Positions 15,130 through 24,691 of a stretch of 64,000 nucleotides of DNA are shown one piece after another. Source of the stretch: Hymenobacter amundsenii (GTDB taxonomy: Bacteria > Bacteroidota > Bacteroidia > Cytophagales > Hymenobacteraceae); NCBI RefSeq assembly GCF_002204745.1, contig NZ_NIRR01000017.1, positions 24,574-88,573 on the forward strand, read 5' to 3'. Below the pieces are notes generated by a model that ran no database searches, was not told where the DNA came from, and saw only the letters and a list, made by a program, of their open reading frames with translations. The translations under genes were made by a program, and so were the position numbers. Each line of letters starts with the position of its first letter. Position 1 is the stretch's first letter.

Positions 15130-17426
15130 TTATACGCGCTCCGAAAGCTGGGCGTCGCCGGTTTCCATCTGGCGAATTAGGTTGAGGGCCGAACCGGCCT
15201 TGAACCAGGCAATCTGGCCCGCATTGTAGGTGTGGTTCACCGTAATGAGGTCTGTGTCGCCGTCGGAGTGATGCAAACGCACCTGCAAGGGCTTGCCGGG
15301 CTGGAAATCCGTCAGGCCGAGGATGTCGATGGTATCGTCCTCCTCAATCAGGTCGTAGTCGGCCTTGTTATCGAAGGTCAGGCCCAACATGCCCTGCTTC
15401 TTGAGGTTGGTTTCGTGAATTCGGGCGAAGGATTTCACCAGCACGGCGCGCACGCCGAGGTGGCGGGGCTCCATGGCCGCGTGCTCCCGCGAGCTGCCTT
15501 CCCCGTAATTCTCATCGCCAACTACTACAGACCCGATGCCCTGGGCCTTGTAGTTCCGGGCCACGGTCGGCACGGCCGAGTACGGCGTACCCTGGGTCAG
15601 GGCGTCCTTTACAGCGTTGGGCTGCTCGTTGAAGGCGTTGATGGCCCCGATGAGCATGTTGTTGGAGATATTGTCGAGGTGGCCGCGGTATTTCAACCAC
15701 GGGCCGGCCATTGAAATATGGTCGGTGGTGCACTTGCCCTTGGCTTTGATGAGCAGGCGCAGACCCATCAGGTCAGTACCTTCCCAAGCCTTGAAGGGCT
15801 CCAGAATTTCGAGGCGGTCGGAATCCGGCGACACCATTACCTGAATGCCCGAACCATCGGCGGCGGGCTCCTGGTAACCGGCATCTTCTACGGCAAACCC
15901 GCGGGGCGGCATCTCGATGCCCTGGGGCTCCGAGAGCTTCACCTGCTGGCCGTCTTTGGTGGTCAGCGAGTCGGTGAGCGGGTTGAAGAGCAGGTTGCCG
16001 GCAATAGCGAAGGCCGTCACGATTTCGGGCGAAGCCACGAAGGCGTGGGTATTGGGGTTGCCGTCGTTACGCTTGGCAAAGTTGCGGTTGAAGCTCGTAA
16101 TGATGGAGTTACGGCGCTTGGGGTCGTCGGTGTGGCGGGCCCACTGGCCGATGCACGGACCGCAGGCGTTGGCCAGCACCACGCCGCCCATCTGGGCAAA
16201 CGTATCGAGCAAGCCGTCGCGCTCCACGGTGTAGCGCACCAGCTCCGAGCCGGGCGTTACGGTGTACTCGGCCTGCACGGTCAGGCCCTTGTCGGCCGCC
16301 TGCTTGGCGATGGAGGCGGCGCGGGTAATGTCCTCGTAGCTGGAGTTGGTGCACGAGCCAATCAGGCCTACTTCCAACTTCTCGGGCCAGCCATGCTCTT
16401 TCACGGCCGAAGCGAATTCCGAAATCGGCCAGGCGGCGTCCGGCGTGAACGGGCCGTTCACGTAGGGCTCCAGCGTGTTGAGGTCGATTTCGATGAGCTG
16501 GTCGTAGAAGTTGGCGGGGTTAGCATACACCTCCTCATCGGCGCGCAGGTGCTGACGGACGCCAGCAGCCAGCTCGGCTACTTCGGCCCGGCCGGTACCC
16601 TGCAGGTAGGTGGCCATTTTGTCGTCGAAGCTGAACACCGAGGTGGTAGCACCAATTTCGGCGCCCATGTTGCAGATGGTGCCTTTGCCGGTAGCCGAGA
16701 GGTTCTCGCGCCGTCGCCGAAGTACTCCACAATGGCGCCCGTGCCGCCTTTCACGGTCAGGATGCCGGCTACTTTCAAAATCACGTCCTTGGCCGACGTC
16801 CAGCCCGAGAGCTTACCGGTCAGCTTCACGCCGATTACTTTCGGAAACTTCAGCTCCCAGGCCATGCCCGCCATTACGTCCACGGCATCGGCGCCGCCTA
16901 CGCCAATGGCAATCATGCCCAGGCCACCCGCGTTGGGCGTGTGCGAGTCGGTACCGATCATCATACCGCCGGGGAAGGCGTAGTTTTCGAGCACTACCTG
17001 GTGAATAATACCGGCACCCGGCTTCCAGAAGCCTAAGCCGTACTTATTGGATACTGAGGCCAGGAAATCATATACTTCCTTGTTTTCGGAGTTGGCTTCG
17101 GCCAAGTCTTCGGTGGCGCCGTCCTTGGCCTGAATCAGGTGGTCGCAGTGCACGGTGCTGGGCACGGCGGCGGTGGGCTTGCCGGCCTGCATGAACTGGA
17201 GCAGCGCCATCTGGGCGGTGGCATCCTGCATGGCCACGCGGTCGGGGGCAAAATCGACGTAGGAAACGCCCCGCTCGAAAGCCTGCGAAACGGTGCCGCC
17301 GTACAAGTGAGCGTACAGGATTTTTTCCGTCAGGGTGAGCGGACGACCGACCGCCGCACGAGCTGCCTCAATACGAGGGCCCATGTTGGCGTACACGGTC
17401 TTAATCATTTCTAAATCGAAGGCCAT
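15130..17426 (-). CDS. acnA: Aconitate hydratase, interrupted by a single-base frameshift
   Basis: About 765 residues in two frames. The N-terminal part ([18 protein letters not shown] to VEYFGDGA) carries [11 protein letters not shown] and [13 protein letters not shown]. The C-terminal part restarts at [19 protein letters not shown] and carries [12 protein letters not shown] and [11 protein letters not shown], so all three [4Fe-4S] cysteine positions remain, plus the substrate-loop [13 protein letters not shown]. One base is missing near 16708 (GGC GC GAG where GGC GCC GAG is expected). Aconitase interconverts citrate and isocitrate in the TCA cycle, matching sdhCAB in this window. Because the gene is otherwise intact and essential-like, a sequencing slip is as likely as a true mutation. 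Confidence 0.85.
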
Positions 17427-17661
17427 AATCAGGTTGAAAAAGTGGAGAGAACGAACCTACCGGAGGCAGGCATGCAAATATAGCTAAGTGCCGGGGCCGA
17501 ACAAAAACAGGACGAAGCACTGCTTCGCCCCCAAATAAACAAAGGGAACCGGCCTGAATCAGTAAAAAAATCCGTTCAGCGGCGAAGCGGTGCTTCGGCC
17601 GGCAAACTATCCGGGCTCCGCTGTAGTTTAGCGGCGAATTCACTTTTACTCCTTTTTACTC

Positions 17662-18978
17662 ATGCCCGTTGCCTTCTCTTTGCGCAAGGCCATTGCCGGG
17701 GCCTCCCTCGCGCTGGCCGCAGCAGCCTGCCAGTCCAATACCGAAACCACCGAAACCGCTGCTGCTACGGCCGCCGCTTCGCCCCTCACGGCCGGCACCT
17801 GGCGCGGCGTACTCGCCACCCAAGGCCAGGAAATCCCCTTCCTCTTCGATGTAGCCACCGACAATGGCCAGCCCACCGTCACGCTGCGCAACGGCGAGGA
17901 GCGCCTCAAACTCGACGAAATCGCCACCGCTGGCGACTCCACCACCATTAAGCTGGGCGTATTCGATGCCGCGCTGGTCGTACGGGCCGCTGGCAAAGGC
18001 AAGCTGACAGGTGCCTGGGTGAAATACGACGCCGGCAAGCCGTACCGGGTGCCGCTGACGGCGGAGAAGCAGGGAGCAGAAAAACCTATTGCCGGTGCTT
18101 ATAAGATGATGCCACTGCTGGGTGTTAGTGGTACTTGGAACGTCACCTTTACTGATGACGAGGGGCATAGCTATCCTGCTGTTGGAGTGTTTGAGGAGGA
18201 AAAAAGGGATAACCCGCCAATCGAACCAAGAGCAAACAATCTTACCGGTACTTTTCTGACGACCACTGGCGACTACCGTTACCTCAGCGGTAATACCACC
18301 GACGACAAGCTAATGATGACCACCTTCGATGGGAGTCATGGTTTCCTGTTTACAGCAAAAAAGCAGCCCGACGGCACTTTGAAAGGCGACTTCTACTCGG
18401 GCCTCAGCGGCCACGAGACCTGGACGGCCACGCTCGACCCGAAGGCCAAACTGCCCGACGCCAACGCCCTCACCGGCATGAAGCCCGGCCAGAAGAAACT
18501 CGACTTCAAATTTCCGGGCATCGAAGGCGGCACCATCTCCCCCACCGATGCCAAGTACAAAGGCAAAGTGGTAGTGGTGCAAATGCTAGGCTCGTGGTGC
18601 CCCAACTGCATGGACGAAACCAACTTCCTGGCTCCCTGGTACGAGCAGAACAAGCAGCGCGGCGTCGAAATTATTGGCCTGGGCTACGAGCGTGCTTCCG
18701 ACGACGAGGCCACGGCTAAACGCAAGCTCACCAAAATGAAACAGCGCCTCAACGTGGGCTACGACCTCGCCCTGGCCGGTACCGCCGACAAGGACGCGGC
18801 TGGCAAAACCCTCCCCCAGATCCAGAAGGTGCTGGCCTTCCCAACCACCATTTTTATCGACAAAAAGGGCGAGGTGCGCCAGATCCATACCGGCTTCTCG
18901 GGCCCTGGCACCGGCCAGTACTACGAGCAGGAAAAGGCCGATTTCAACAAAACCATCGACCAATTACTAGCCGAATAG
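17662..18978 (+). CDS. TlpA-like thioredoxin-fold lipoprotein
   Basis: A 438-residue lipoprotein (signal MPVAFSLRKAIAGASLALA with Cys24 as lipidation site). Residues 25-290 are a beta-rich region of unknown type (TWRGVLATQGQEIPFLFDV, then GTWNVTFTDDEGHSYPAVGV). Residues 295-438 form a TlpA/peroxiredoxin-type thioredoxin fold with the redox motif WCPNC (Trp312, Cys313, Cys316), cis-Pro region FPTTIFIDKKG and HTGFSGPGTG. Such proteins reduce or isomerise thiols in the periplasm, often for cytochrome maturation. A strong terminator follows. Gene partner in the pathway is not evident from the neighbours. Confidence 0.85.
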   Translation: MPVAFSLRKAIAGASLALAAAACQSNTETTETAAATAAASPLTAGTWRGVLATQGQEIPFLFDVATDNGQPTVTLRNGEERLKLDEIATAGDSTTIKLGVFDAALVVRAAGKGKLTGAWVKYDAGKPYRVPLTAEKQGAEKPIAGAYKMMPLLGVSGTWNVTFTDDEGHSYPAVGVFEEEKRDNPPIEPRANNLTGTFLTTTGDYRYLSGNTTDDKLMMTTFDGSHGFLFTAKKQPDGTLKGDFYSGLSGHETWTATLDPKAKLPDANALTGMKPGQKKLDFKFPGIEGGTISPTDAKYKGKVVVVQMLGSWCPNCMDETNFLAPWYEQNKQRGVEIIGLGYERASDDEATAKRKLTKMKQRLNVGYDLALAGTADKDAAGKTLPQIQKVLAFPTTIFIDKKGEVRQIHTGFSGPGTGQYYEQEKADFNKTIDQLLAE

Positions 18979-19021
18979 ACCACGGATTAGCACGGATTTT
19001 TCCGGATTCTGTAGACGATTG

Positions 19022-19063
19022 AAAAGCAGCAAGCCCCCTCAGTTGAGGGGGCTTGCTGCTTTT
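19022..19063 (+). terminator. Rho-independent terminator
   Basis: Perfect 19-bp arms (19022-19040 and 19045-19063) with a tetraloop agtt and terminal A/T runs, 43 bp after the TlpA-like gene. Confidence 0.9.
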
Positions 19064-19078
19064 TCATGCAAGACGGGT

Positions 19079-19184
19079 CCGTGAGCTTGTAGCGCGAAGC
19101 TCCGGCGTCGCGTACCGTTGCTGACTTCCAAACGATGTCGTTTAACGACACGCCACGCCGGAGCTTCGCGCTACAAGCTCACGG
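19079..19184. repeat. Spaced palindromic repeat
   Basis: Arms of 30 nt (19079-19108 and 19155-19184) are perfect inverse complements with a 46-nt spacer. The arm core is agcttgtagcgcgaagctcc. The spacer holds a further partial palindrome (aacgatgtcgtttaacgaca). Size and perfection suggest a REP/MITE-like dispersed element rather than a terminator; the preceding gene already has one. Confidence 0.75.
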
Positions 19185-19276
19185 CCGCCTTCTGCATGAA
19201 AACTGGAACGCTCCAGAAGACCTGATGATGCTGAAGGCGCCGGCTATAAAATCCGTGCAATCCGTTAAAGTCCGCG

Positions 19277-19837
19277 CTAATTCGTGGTCCGTTCTAGCAG
19301 CACGATGGGCTCGTGGTGGTAGGTGGCGCGGGCGAATTCGTGGAAGTGGAATTTGCGGGCCACGGCCAGCGAGGCCACGTTGGCGGGGTCGATGATGGCG
19401 GTGAGGCGGGCAGCGGGGAAGCGGGGCTCGACCCAGGCCAGGGCAGCTTGGAGGGCCTGGGTGGCGTAGCCGCGGCCGTGGGCACGCGGGGCAATGGTCC
19501 AACCGGTTTCCAGGGTGCCTTTGAGCGAGGGCGTGAGGTCGCGCTGGAAATCGAAGAAGCCGACTGAGCCGAGGAAGCTGCCGGTGGCCTTTTCCTCAAT
19601 GGTCCAAGCCCCGTACCCGAACATGGCCCAGTGGCCCAGCTGGCCCATCATGCGCCGCCAGACTTCCTCTTCGGTCTGAGGTTTGTTGCCCAGGAAGCGG
19701 TAAAAAGCGGGGTCATTAGAAATGGCCGTAAACTCGGGCAGGTCGGAGGGCAGGGGCGCGCGCAGGAGCAGATCGGGGGTTTCGAGTTGGGGCACCAGCG
19801 CGAGGGGTGCGTCGAGCAGGGTCAGAAGGGGCGTCAT
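19277..19837 (-). CDS. GNAT family N-acetyltransferase (RimJ/RimL type)
   Basis: A 186-residue protein; the start MTPLLTLLDAPLALVP at 19837 is preferred because the upstream extension lacks a conserved pattern. It reads RLETPDLLLRAPLPSDLPE-like at the N-terminus, then GYGAWTIEEKATGSFLGSVG, and the acetyl-CoA loop AHGRGYATQALQAALAW followed by AIIDPANVASLAVARKF. These are the standard RimJ/RimL-like GNAT blocks. The acceptor (a ribosomal protein N-terminus or small amine) cannot be told from sequence. Confidence 0.85.
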   Translation of the reverse strand: MTPLLTLLDAPLALVPQLETPDLLLRAPLPSDLPEFTAISNDPAFYRFLGNKPQTEEEVWRRMMGQLGHWAMFGYGAWTIEEKATGSFLGSVGFFDFQRDLTPSLKGTLETGWTIAPRAHGRGYATQALQAALAWVEPRFPAARLTAIIDPANVASLAVARKFHFHEFARATYHHEPIVLLERTTN

Positions 19838-20012
19838 GCGGGCAAGTATAGCAAATAGTGGCGGCAGCACAGCCGTTTTTGCGGGCCCGCATGCCGCCTC
19901 AAAGGCTTCAGGCGGGCCGCGACACAACCCCAGGACGGTACTTTCGCGTACTGCCAGTACGGCCGCCGGCCTCTCCACCGTTTCTTCAACCATCCAAAAC
20001 TGTCCTTTCTTT

Positions 20013-20309
20013 ATGTGGATTCAGCAAAAAAATACGCCCGCACCTATCGACGAACTTCAGGGCCGCACTGTAGGCCTCAAGTTTGAGTGCAATAAGTGCA
20101 ACAACGACGTTTTTACGGCCCTGATTGGAGTGCCCGCCGCCGAGCACTTCGCCAACGGCCCCGACGAAGGCCAGTACGAAACCGAGCAAATTAACTGCCC
20201 GACCTGCGAAATGACCCACGAAATCACCGTCAACAGCAGCCCCAAAGGCGTCCGCTTCGAGGTATCCGACGTGAAGCCCGAGCAAGTGTACTACCAAGTG
20301 CAAGCCTAA
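20013..20309 (+). CDS. Small zinc-ribbon-like hypothetical protein
   Basis: A 98-residue protein, MWIQQKNTPAPIDELQG, with two Cys pairs, CNKC (26-29) and CPTC (62-65), 32 residues apart, as expected for a zinc ribbon. Otherwise it is acidic with an alternating beta pattern (HEITVNSSPKGVRFEVSDVK). The upstream frame extension lies over the promoter region of the divergent GNAT gene and was not used. A terminator follows at 20370. No named family was recognised; a metal-binding or nucleic-acid-binding role is only suggested. Confidence 0.65.
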   Translation: MWIQQKNTPAPIDELQGRTVGLKFECNKCNNDVFTALIGVPAAEHFANGPDEGQYETEQINCPTCEMTHEITVNSSPKGVRFEVSDVKPEQVYYQVQA

Positions 20310-20369
20310 ATCACCGATGCACAATACTTAGTAGTGATTAGGCTGAGTTTCTTACTCGGACATTACAAA

Positions 20370-20402
20370 CAGAAAGCCGCTCTCACTAAGAGCGGCTTTC
20401 TG
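20370..20402 (+). terminator. Rho-independent terminator
   Basis: Arms cagaaagccgctct and agagcggctttctg close on a cactaag-like loop and are followed by TTTTGG. It lies 61 bp after the small zinc-ribbon gene. Confidence 0.88.
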
Positions 20403-20438
20403 TTTTGGCTTATTAGTGGAGAAAGGAATCACGGCTGA

Positions 20439-21893
20439 TCAGCGTGAATCAGCACCTTGACCTGGGGGCTGTTGAAACAGGCGCTTGCCCCAGGTGATGC
20501 CCCAATAGTCGAGCAGATGCGCCTGGACTTCCGATTCGGCGTAGTTTGTTATGGGCTGCCAGGCCAGTACGGGGCAGCTTTCGGGCAGCTGCACGGTGGG
20601 CGTGCGGGCCTGGGCCAGCGTTTCGAGGGCCTGGCGCTGGCAGGCGTTGGTGGGGTAACGCCAGATATTGTCGGAAACAGTGTAGAACAGGCACAGCGCC
20701 CCCACCCAGCCCAAGTACCAGCCCCGGGCGCGGCCCGCTAGGTGAGCTGCCACGTAGTAGGTGGTGGCCGCGTAAAGGGCCATCAGGCCCAGCAGCACGG
20801 GCATAATGGAGTCGCGGCGGATGATGAAGGGGCGGTATTCGCGGTAGCCGCCCAGCGGCAGCAGCAGCATGTAGGCCGCCGCGAATAGGCCCAGCCAGCC
20901 CAGCAGCCGCCGCAGCCGCCGGCCCTCGGCGGTGGCCGGCAGCACGCGCCCGATCAGCAGCGTATTCAGGAGCACGGCCCCGAGCACAATGGCCAGGGCG
21001 GGCCGCCGGAAAAAGGTTTCGTTGAGGCCCGTCGGCAACCGCCGGTATCGCTCGGCCAGCGGAATGGTGATGTCGCGGCTTTCCAGCTCAAACTGCCCGA
21101 TATAGAGCGAATACAGGCACAGCCCGCCAAACAGCAGCAGCAGACTAAACGCCGGCCAGGGCACCCGTTGCCCCACGGCGGCAATGTTTCCGCCCGTCGC
21201 CTGCCACTGCCGCGCCAGCCAGTACAGGCAGATGCCGGTGTTGAGCACGGCCACCACGCCCGGAATAATGGGTCCGTTGAAGCTCAGCAGCAAGGCCAGC
21301 GCCAGCAGCAGTCCGTATTGCCACCACCGCGGCCGGAAGCGGGCCGCGCCCCGGGCCGCCTGATAAAAGGGCCAGTAAAACAGCAGCAGCAGCGCCAGCG
21401 GGAAGGCGTAAAAGAAAGTATAAGTGACGGCATTGTCGATGATACCCATCTGATTGTGGTAGCCCGCCGACTGAAACAACGGCACGAGCAACGCCACCAC
21501 CAGCCAGAACCGCCGGCCCAAGCGGGCGCTGCCGCTGGCGTACAGGCCGAGCACAAACAACAGCAGTGCCTGCACCAGGGCGCTAAACAGCCCGCAGGCC
21601 GCGTACACGCTACTGATGGGCGACATCAGCCGTTGCAACCCAAACGGCACCGATTTAAAGTAGGCGACCATGGCCGCGTGCGCGAAAAAGCGGTTGGGGG
21701 CTACGTACACCGCGTGGCGCGTGAGCACCGCCCAGCCGAAGGGGTCGGACAGCACCGGCCGGCACTCCGGCGCGGGCAGCACGATGCGGGCTAGGTCGCC
21801 GTCGAGGGGCATCTGGTAGTTTTCCCAACCCGTATAGGCCAAATCCAGCGCCACGAACAGCACGAGCAGCGGCAGTAGATAACGCGTTTTCAT
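20439..21893 (-). CDS. Polytopic membrane protein, unknown
   Basis: A 484-residue protein with an uncleaved N-terminal signal anchor (MKTRYLLPLLVLFVALDLAY) and roughly ten further hydrophobic segments, with long aromatic periplasmic loops (SAGYHNQMGIIDNAVTYTFF, GGYREYRPFIIRRDS). The layout recalls integral-membrane glycosyltransferase-like proteins (GT-C fold), which use a lipid-linked sugar donor, but I see no secure catalytic Asp/Glu motif. It ends 44 bp from the polyprenyl synthase gene, read in the same direction and downstream of it, so cotranscription is plausible. Confidence 0.65.
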   Translation of the reverse strand: MKTRYLLPLLVLFVALDLAYTGWENYQMPLDGDLARIVLPAPECRPVLSDPFGWAVLTRHAVYVAPNRFFAHAAMVAYFKSVPFGLQRLMSPISSVYAACGLFSALVQALLLFVLGLYASGSARLGRRFWLVVALLVPLFQSAGYHNQMGIIDNAVTYTFFYAFPLALLLLFYWPFYQAARGAARFRPRWWQYGLLLALALLLSFNGPIIPGVVAVLNTGICLYWLARQWQATGGNIAAVGQRVPWPAFSLLLLFGGLCLYSLYIGQFELESRDITIPLAERYRRLPTGLNETFFRRPALAIVLGAVLLNTLLIGRVLPATAEGRRLRRLLGWLGLFAAAYMLLLPLGGYREYRPFIIRRDSIMPVLLGLMALYAATTYYVAAHLAGRARGWYLGWVGALCLFYTVSDNIWRYPTNACQRQALETLAQARTPTVQLPESCPVLAWQPITNYAESEVQAHLLDYWGITWGKRLFQQPPGQGADSR

Positions 21894-21937
21894 CTTGGCA
21901 GCAAGCGAATAAACAGATACCGTAGTGAATAACGCCC

Positions 21938-22918
21938 TTACTTTTCGCGCTCAATCGTGTAGTTGATGAGCTGCTCCAGCGAGGTGCGCGACGACGACTC
22001 GGGGAAGGTGTGCAGCACGGCCAGCGCTTCGTCGCGGTAGCGCTTCATGACGGCAATGGCGTAGTCGAGCCCACCCGACTGCTTGACGAACTCAATCACC
22101 TGCTGCACCCGGTCTTTGCGGCCGTCGTTGTTTTTCACGTTGAAAATCACGCGGCGGCGAGTCAGCCAGTCGGCCTGCTGGAGGGCGTAAATCAGCGGCA
22201 GGGTCATTTTTTTCTCCTTGATATCGATACCCAACGGCTTCCCGATTTCGGCCGTACCGTAATCGAACAGGTCGTCCTTGATCTGGAAGGCCATGCCCAC
22301 CTTCTCGCCAAAGAGGCGCGCCCGTTCTACCGTTTCCTTATCGGCCCCGGCCGAGGAGGCGCCCACGGCGCAGCAGGAGGCAATGAGCGAGGCCGTTTTC
22401 TGGCGGATAATGTCGAAGTACACGTCCTCGGTGATATCAAGGCGGCGGGCTTTCTCAATTTGCAGCAACTCCCCCTCGCTGAGCTCCTTCACGGCGTTGC
22501 TCACAATTTTGAGCAGCTCGTAATCGTCGTTTTCCAGGCTCAGCAGCAGGCCCTTACTCAGCAGGTAGTCGCCCACGAGCACGGCTATCTTGTTCTTCCA
22601 GAGGGCATTGATGGAAAAGAAGCCGCGGCGGTAGTTGCTCTCGTCCACCACATCGTCGTGCACTAGCGTAGCCGTGTGCAGCAGCTCAATCAGGGCCGCA
22701 CCCCGGAACGTGGCTTCGGGCAACGGGTCGCCTCCGCAGATTTTAGCCGTGAAAAACACGAACATCGGCCGGATCTGCTTGCCCTTGCGCTTGACGATGT
22801 AGCCCATGATTTTGTCGAGCAGCAACTGCTTGGTCTGCATCGACTGACGGAATTTCTTTTCGAATTCCGCCATTTCGGGGGCGATGGGGGCCTGTATCTG
22901 ATCCAGCGTAACGGTCAT
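21938..22918 (-). CDS. Polyprenyl diphosphate synthase
   Basis: A 326-residue trans-prenyltransferase; the start MTVTLDQIQAPIAPEM at 22918 was chosen because further upstream lies the inverted-repeat spacer. It has both Asp-rich motifs, LVHDDVVDES (first) and QIKDDLFDYG (second), plus GKQIRPMFVFF and GDYLLSKG. Such enzymes condense isopentenyl diphosphate onto allylic diphosphates. Length and motif style fit the octaprenyl/solanesyl (menaquinone side chain) group; the first motif has no insert, and the residues before it do not fix product length with certainty. It ties to the isoprenoid theme of ispH and the crt genes. Confidence 0.9.
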   Translation of the reverse strand: MTVTLDQIQAPIAPEMAEFEKKFRQSMQTKQLLLDKIMGYIVKRKGKQIRPMFVFFTAKICGGDPLPEATFRGAALIELLHTATLVHDDVVDESNYRRGFFSINALWKNKIAVLVGDYLLSKGLLLSLENDDYELLKIVSNAVKELSEGELLQIEKARRLDITEDVYFDIIRQKTASLIASCCAVGASSAGADKETVERARLFGEKVGMAFQIKDDLFDYGTAEIGKPLGIDIKEKKMTLPLIYALQQADWLTRRRVIFNVKNNDGRKDRVQQVIEFVKQSGGLDYAIAVMKRYRDEALAVLHTFPESSSRTSLEQLINYTIEREK

Positions 22919-23002
22919 GCGGCGTATTTGGGCACTGCAATGATACAAGAAAAGGGATTGGGGAAAGGGAGTGAATGAGTGACTCGGCGAATGAATCACG
23001 GA

Positions 23003-23108
23003 GAACGTCATTCTGAGCGACGCGAAGAATCTCGCGTGCCGAGTTATCCCTACCGTTAAGAAGCGGCTTTGACTTGCGAGATTCTTCGCGCTGCCCTGAA
23101 TGACGTTC
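23003..23108. repeat. GTCATTCTGAGC-type palindromic repeat
   Basis: Two 33-nt arms (23003-23035 and 23076-23108) are inverse complements with four mismatches and a 40-nt spacer. The arm begins gaacgtcattctgagcgacg. It lies in the divergent gap between the polyprenyl synthase and hydrolase genes and shares its first 12 or so bases with the repeat at 45987-46101. Confidence 0.75.
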
Positions 23109-23152
23109 CTTTTTATTCGCTTACTATCTTCTAAGCCGACTATCTTCGCTCC

Positions 23153-24034
23153 ATGCCAACTCCTCAGCCTACTACCGTCGATTTTCTGCTCGCCAACCCC
23201 GGCCACGACCGTCCCTTCGCGGCCGATGCGCGGTTTGTGGCCGATGGCCAGGCCAAGCCGGTGGTCGTGTTCGTGCATGGTTTCAAGGGTTTCAAGGACT
23301 GGGGCCACTTCAACGTGCTGGCCGATTGGTTTGCCCGCCAGGGCTTCGTGTTCGTGAAACTCAACCTCTCGCACAACGGTCTCGTGGTGGGCGGTACCGG
23401 CGACCTGGAAGACCTCGAAGCCTTCGGCCACAACAACTTCAGCCTCGAACTCGACGACCTCGGTGCCCTGCTCGACGCCCTGCATGCCCCTGGCCAGACG
23501 GGCATTCCGGCCACCGAAATGGATCTGGGTAAGCTGGCGCTTATCGGCCACAGCCGGGGCGGTGGGCTGGTGTTGCTCAAAACGGCCGAAGACGCGCGCG
23601 TGCAGGCCACCGCCACCTGGGCCGCCATCAGCGACGTAAACCCGGGCTGGACTGAGCCGCAAATGGCCGACTGGCAGCAGCAGGGCGTGGTGCACATTGA
23701 AAACTCGCGCACCAAGCAGCAGCTACCGCTTTACTTTCAGCTGGTCGAAAACTACTACCAGCACCGTTCCCGCCTCGATATCGAGCAAGGCCTGCGCCAC
23801 CGCCTGGCCGGCCGGCCGTTGCTCATCGTCCACGGCGACCAAGACGAAACGGTGCCGCTGGCTCGCGCCCGGCAGCTCCACGAGTGGCAGCCCGCCGCCG
23901 AATTGCTGGTGCTGCCCGGCGTCACGCACAACTTTGGCGGGGCACATCCCTGGAATTCGGAGGAGCTGCCCGAGCACACCCGGCAAGTTGCCGAGGCCAC
24001 AGCGGCGTTTTTTCGATTAGAAATGAAAGATTGA
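23153..24034 (+). CDS. Alpha/beta hydrolase
   Basis: A 293-residue single-domain alpha/beta hydrolase with all triad positions: the oxyanion motif FVHGFKGFKDWGHFN, nucleophile Ser in LIGHSRGGGLVLL, acid Asp in IVHGDQDETVPLARA and His in GVTHNFGGAHPW. It resembles the family of uncharacterised prolyl oligopeptidase/dienelactone-type hydrolases. No signal peptide, so cytoplasmic. Substrate unknown. It is followed 71 bp later by folK and probably cotranscribed; the end runs into a simple A/T-rich inverted repeat (24035-24105). Confidence 0.88.
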   Translation: MPTPQPTTVDFLLANPGHDRPFAADARFVADGQAKPVVVFVHGFKGFKDWGHFNVLADWFARQGFVFVKLNLSHNGLVVGGTGDLEDLEAFGHNNFSLELDDLGALLDALHAPGQTGIPATEMDLGKLALIGHSRGGGLVLLKTAEDARVQATATWAAISDVNPGWTEPQMADWQQQGVVHIENSRTKQQLPLYFQLVENYYQHRSRLDIEQGLRHRLAGRPLLIVHGDQDETVPLARARQLHEWQPAAELLVLPGVTHNFGGAHPWNSEELPEHTRQVAEATAAFFRLEMKD

Positions 24035-24105
24035 GAATTGCCGTTGGATTTAAGCCGCTCAAGTCAGGTGCCATCGTCCGTTCATTTTTAACACTCAATT
24101 TTTAG

Positions 24106-24588
24106 TTGAAAACCGCCTACCTGCTGCTCGGCTCCAACCTCGGCGACCGGGTTGCCACACTGGATGAGGCCGTGGCGGAGTTAAACCGCACGGCCGGCCG
24201 CATAACTGCCGCCTCCGCCCGTTACGAAACGGCCGCCTGGGGCCTGACCGACCAGCCCACTTTTCTCAACCAGGCCGTAGCGGTGCAAACCAACCTTGCA
24301 CCGCTAGAACTGCTGGCTGCCTGCCTGGCCACCGAGCAGCTAGCGGGCCGGCAGCGGCAAGTACGCTGGGGCGCCCGCACCCTCGACGTGGATATTTTGC
24401 TGTACGCCGATCTGGTGCTCGACACGCCTACCCTGCAAATCCCCCACCCCCGCCTGCCCGAGCGCCGCTTCGCCCTGGTACCGCTGGCCGAAATTGCGGC
24501 GGCCGTAAAACACCCGGCCCTGGGGCGCATGGTGGCGGAGCTACTAGCCGAATGCCCGGATGGTTTGGAAGTTCGGCGGATAGATTGA
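24106..24588 (+). CDS. folK: 6-hydroxymethyl-dihydropterin pyrophosphokinase
   Basis: A 160-residue HPPK, MKTAYLLLGSNLGDRVATL, with the family's LLGSNLGDR start, YETAAWGLTDQPTFLN pterin-binding segment, the ATP loop RQRQVRWGARTLDVDILL with the metal-binding Asp pair, and PHPRLPERRFALVPLAEIA. It attaches diphosphate to 6-hydroxymethyl-dihydropterin for folate synthesis. The start codon is TTG at 24106. There is no folP or folB nearby. A terminator between this gene and fabD separates the two. Confidence 0.95.
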   Translation: MKTAYLLLGSNLGDRVATLDEAVAELNRTAGRITAASARYETAAWGLTDQPTFLNQAVAVQTNLAPLELLAACLATEQLAGRQRQVRWGARTLDVDILLYADLVLDTPTLQIPHPRLPERRFALVPLAEIAAAVKHPALGRMVAELLAECPDGLEVRRID

Positions 24589-24641
24589 TCCGGTTTTTGC
24601 CCCGCTTGCCAGATCAATTAAAGTGATGGTCTGAGACAAAA

Positions 24642-24671
24642 AAGGGCCTACCGGTACACCGGCAGGCCCTT
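24642..24671. terminator. Bidirectional terminator between folK and fabD
   Basis: Arms aagggcctaccgg and ccggcaggccctt pair with one mismatch at the tip of two converging genes; flanked by a run of A on the left and a tcaaag on the right. Confidence 0.85.
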
Positions 24672-24691
24672 CAAAGTGACTGACAACTACG

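Noticed and set aside
15130..17426. Two separate genes encoding half-aconitases
   Set aside because: The halves overlap only by out-of-frame sequence, the second has no credible start before MGAEIG, and one inserted base restores a single collinear aconitase.
22919..23695. N-terminal extension of the polyprenyl synthase through 23695
   Set aside because: The frame runs through the inverted repeat and over the divergent hydrolase gene in antisense; the family begins near MTVTLDQIQAP.
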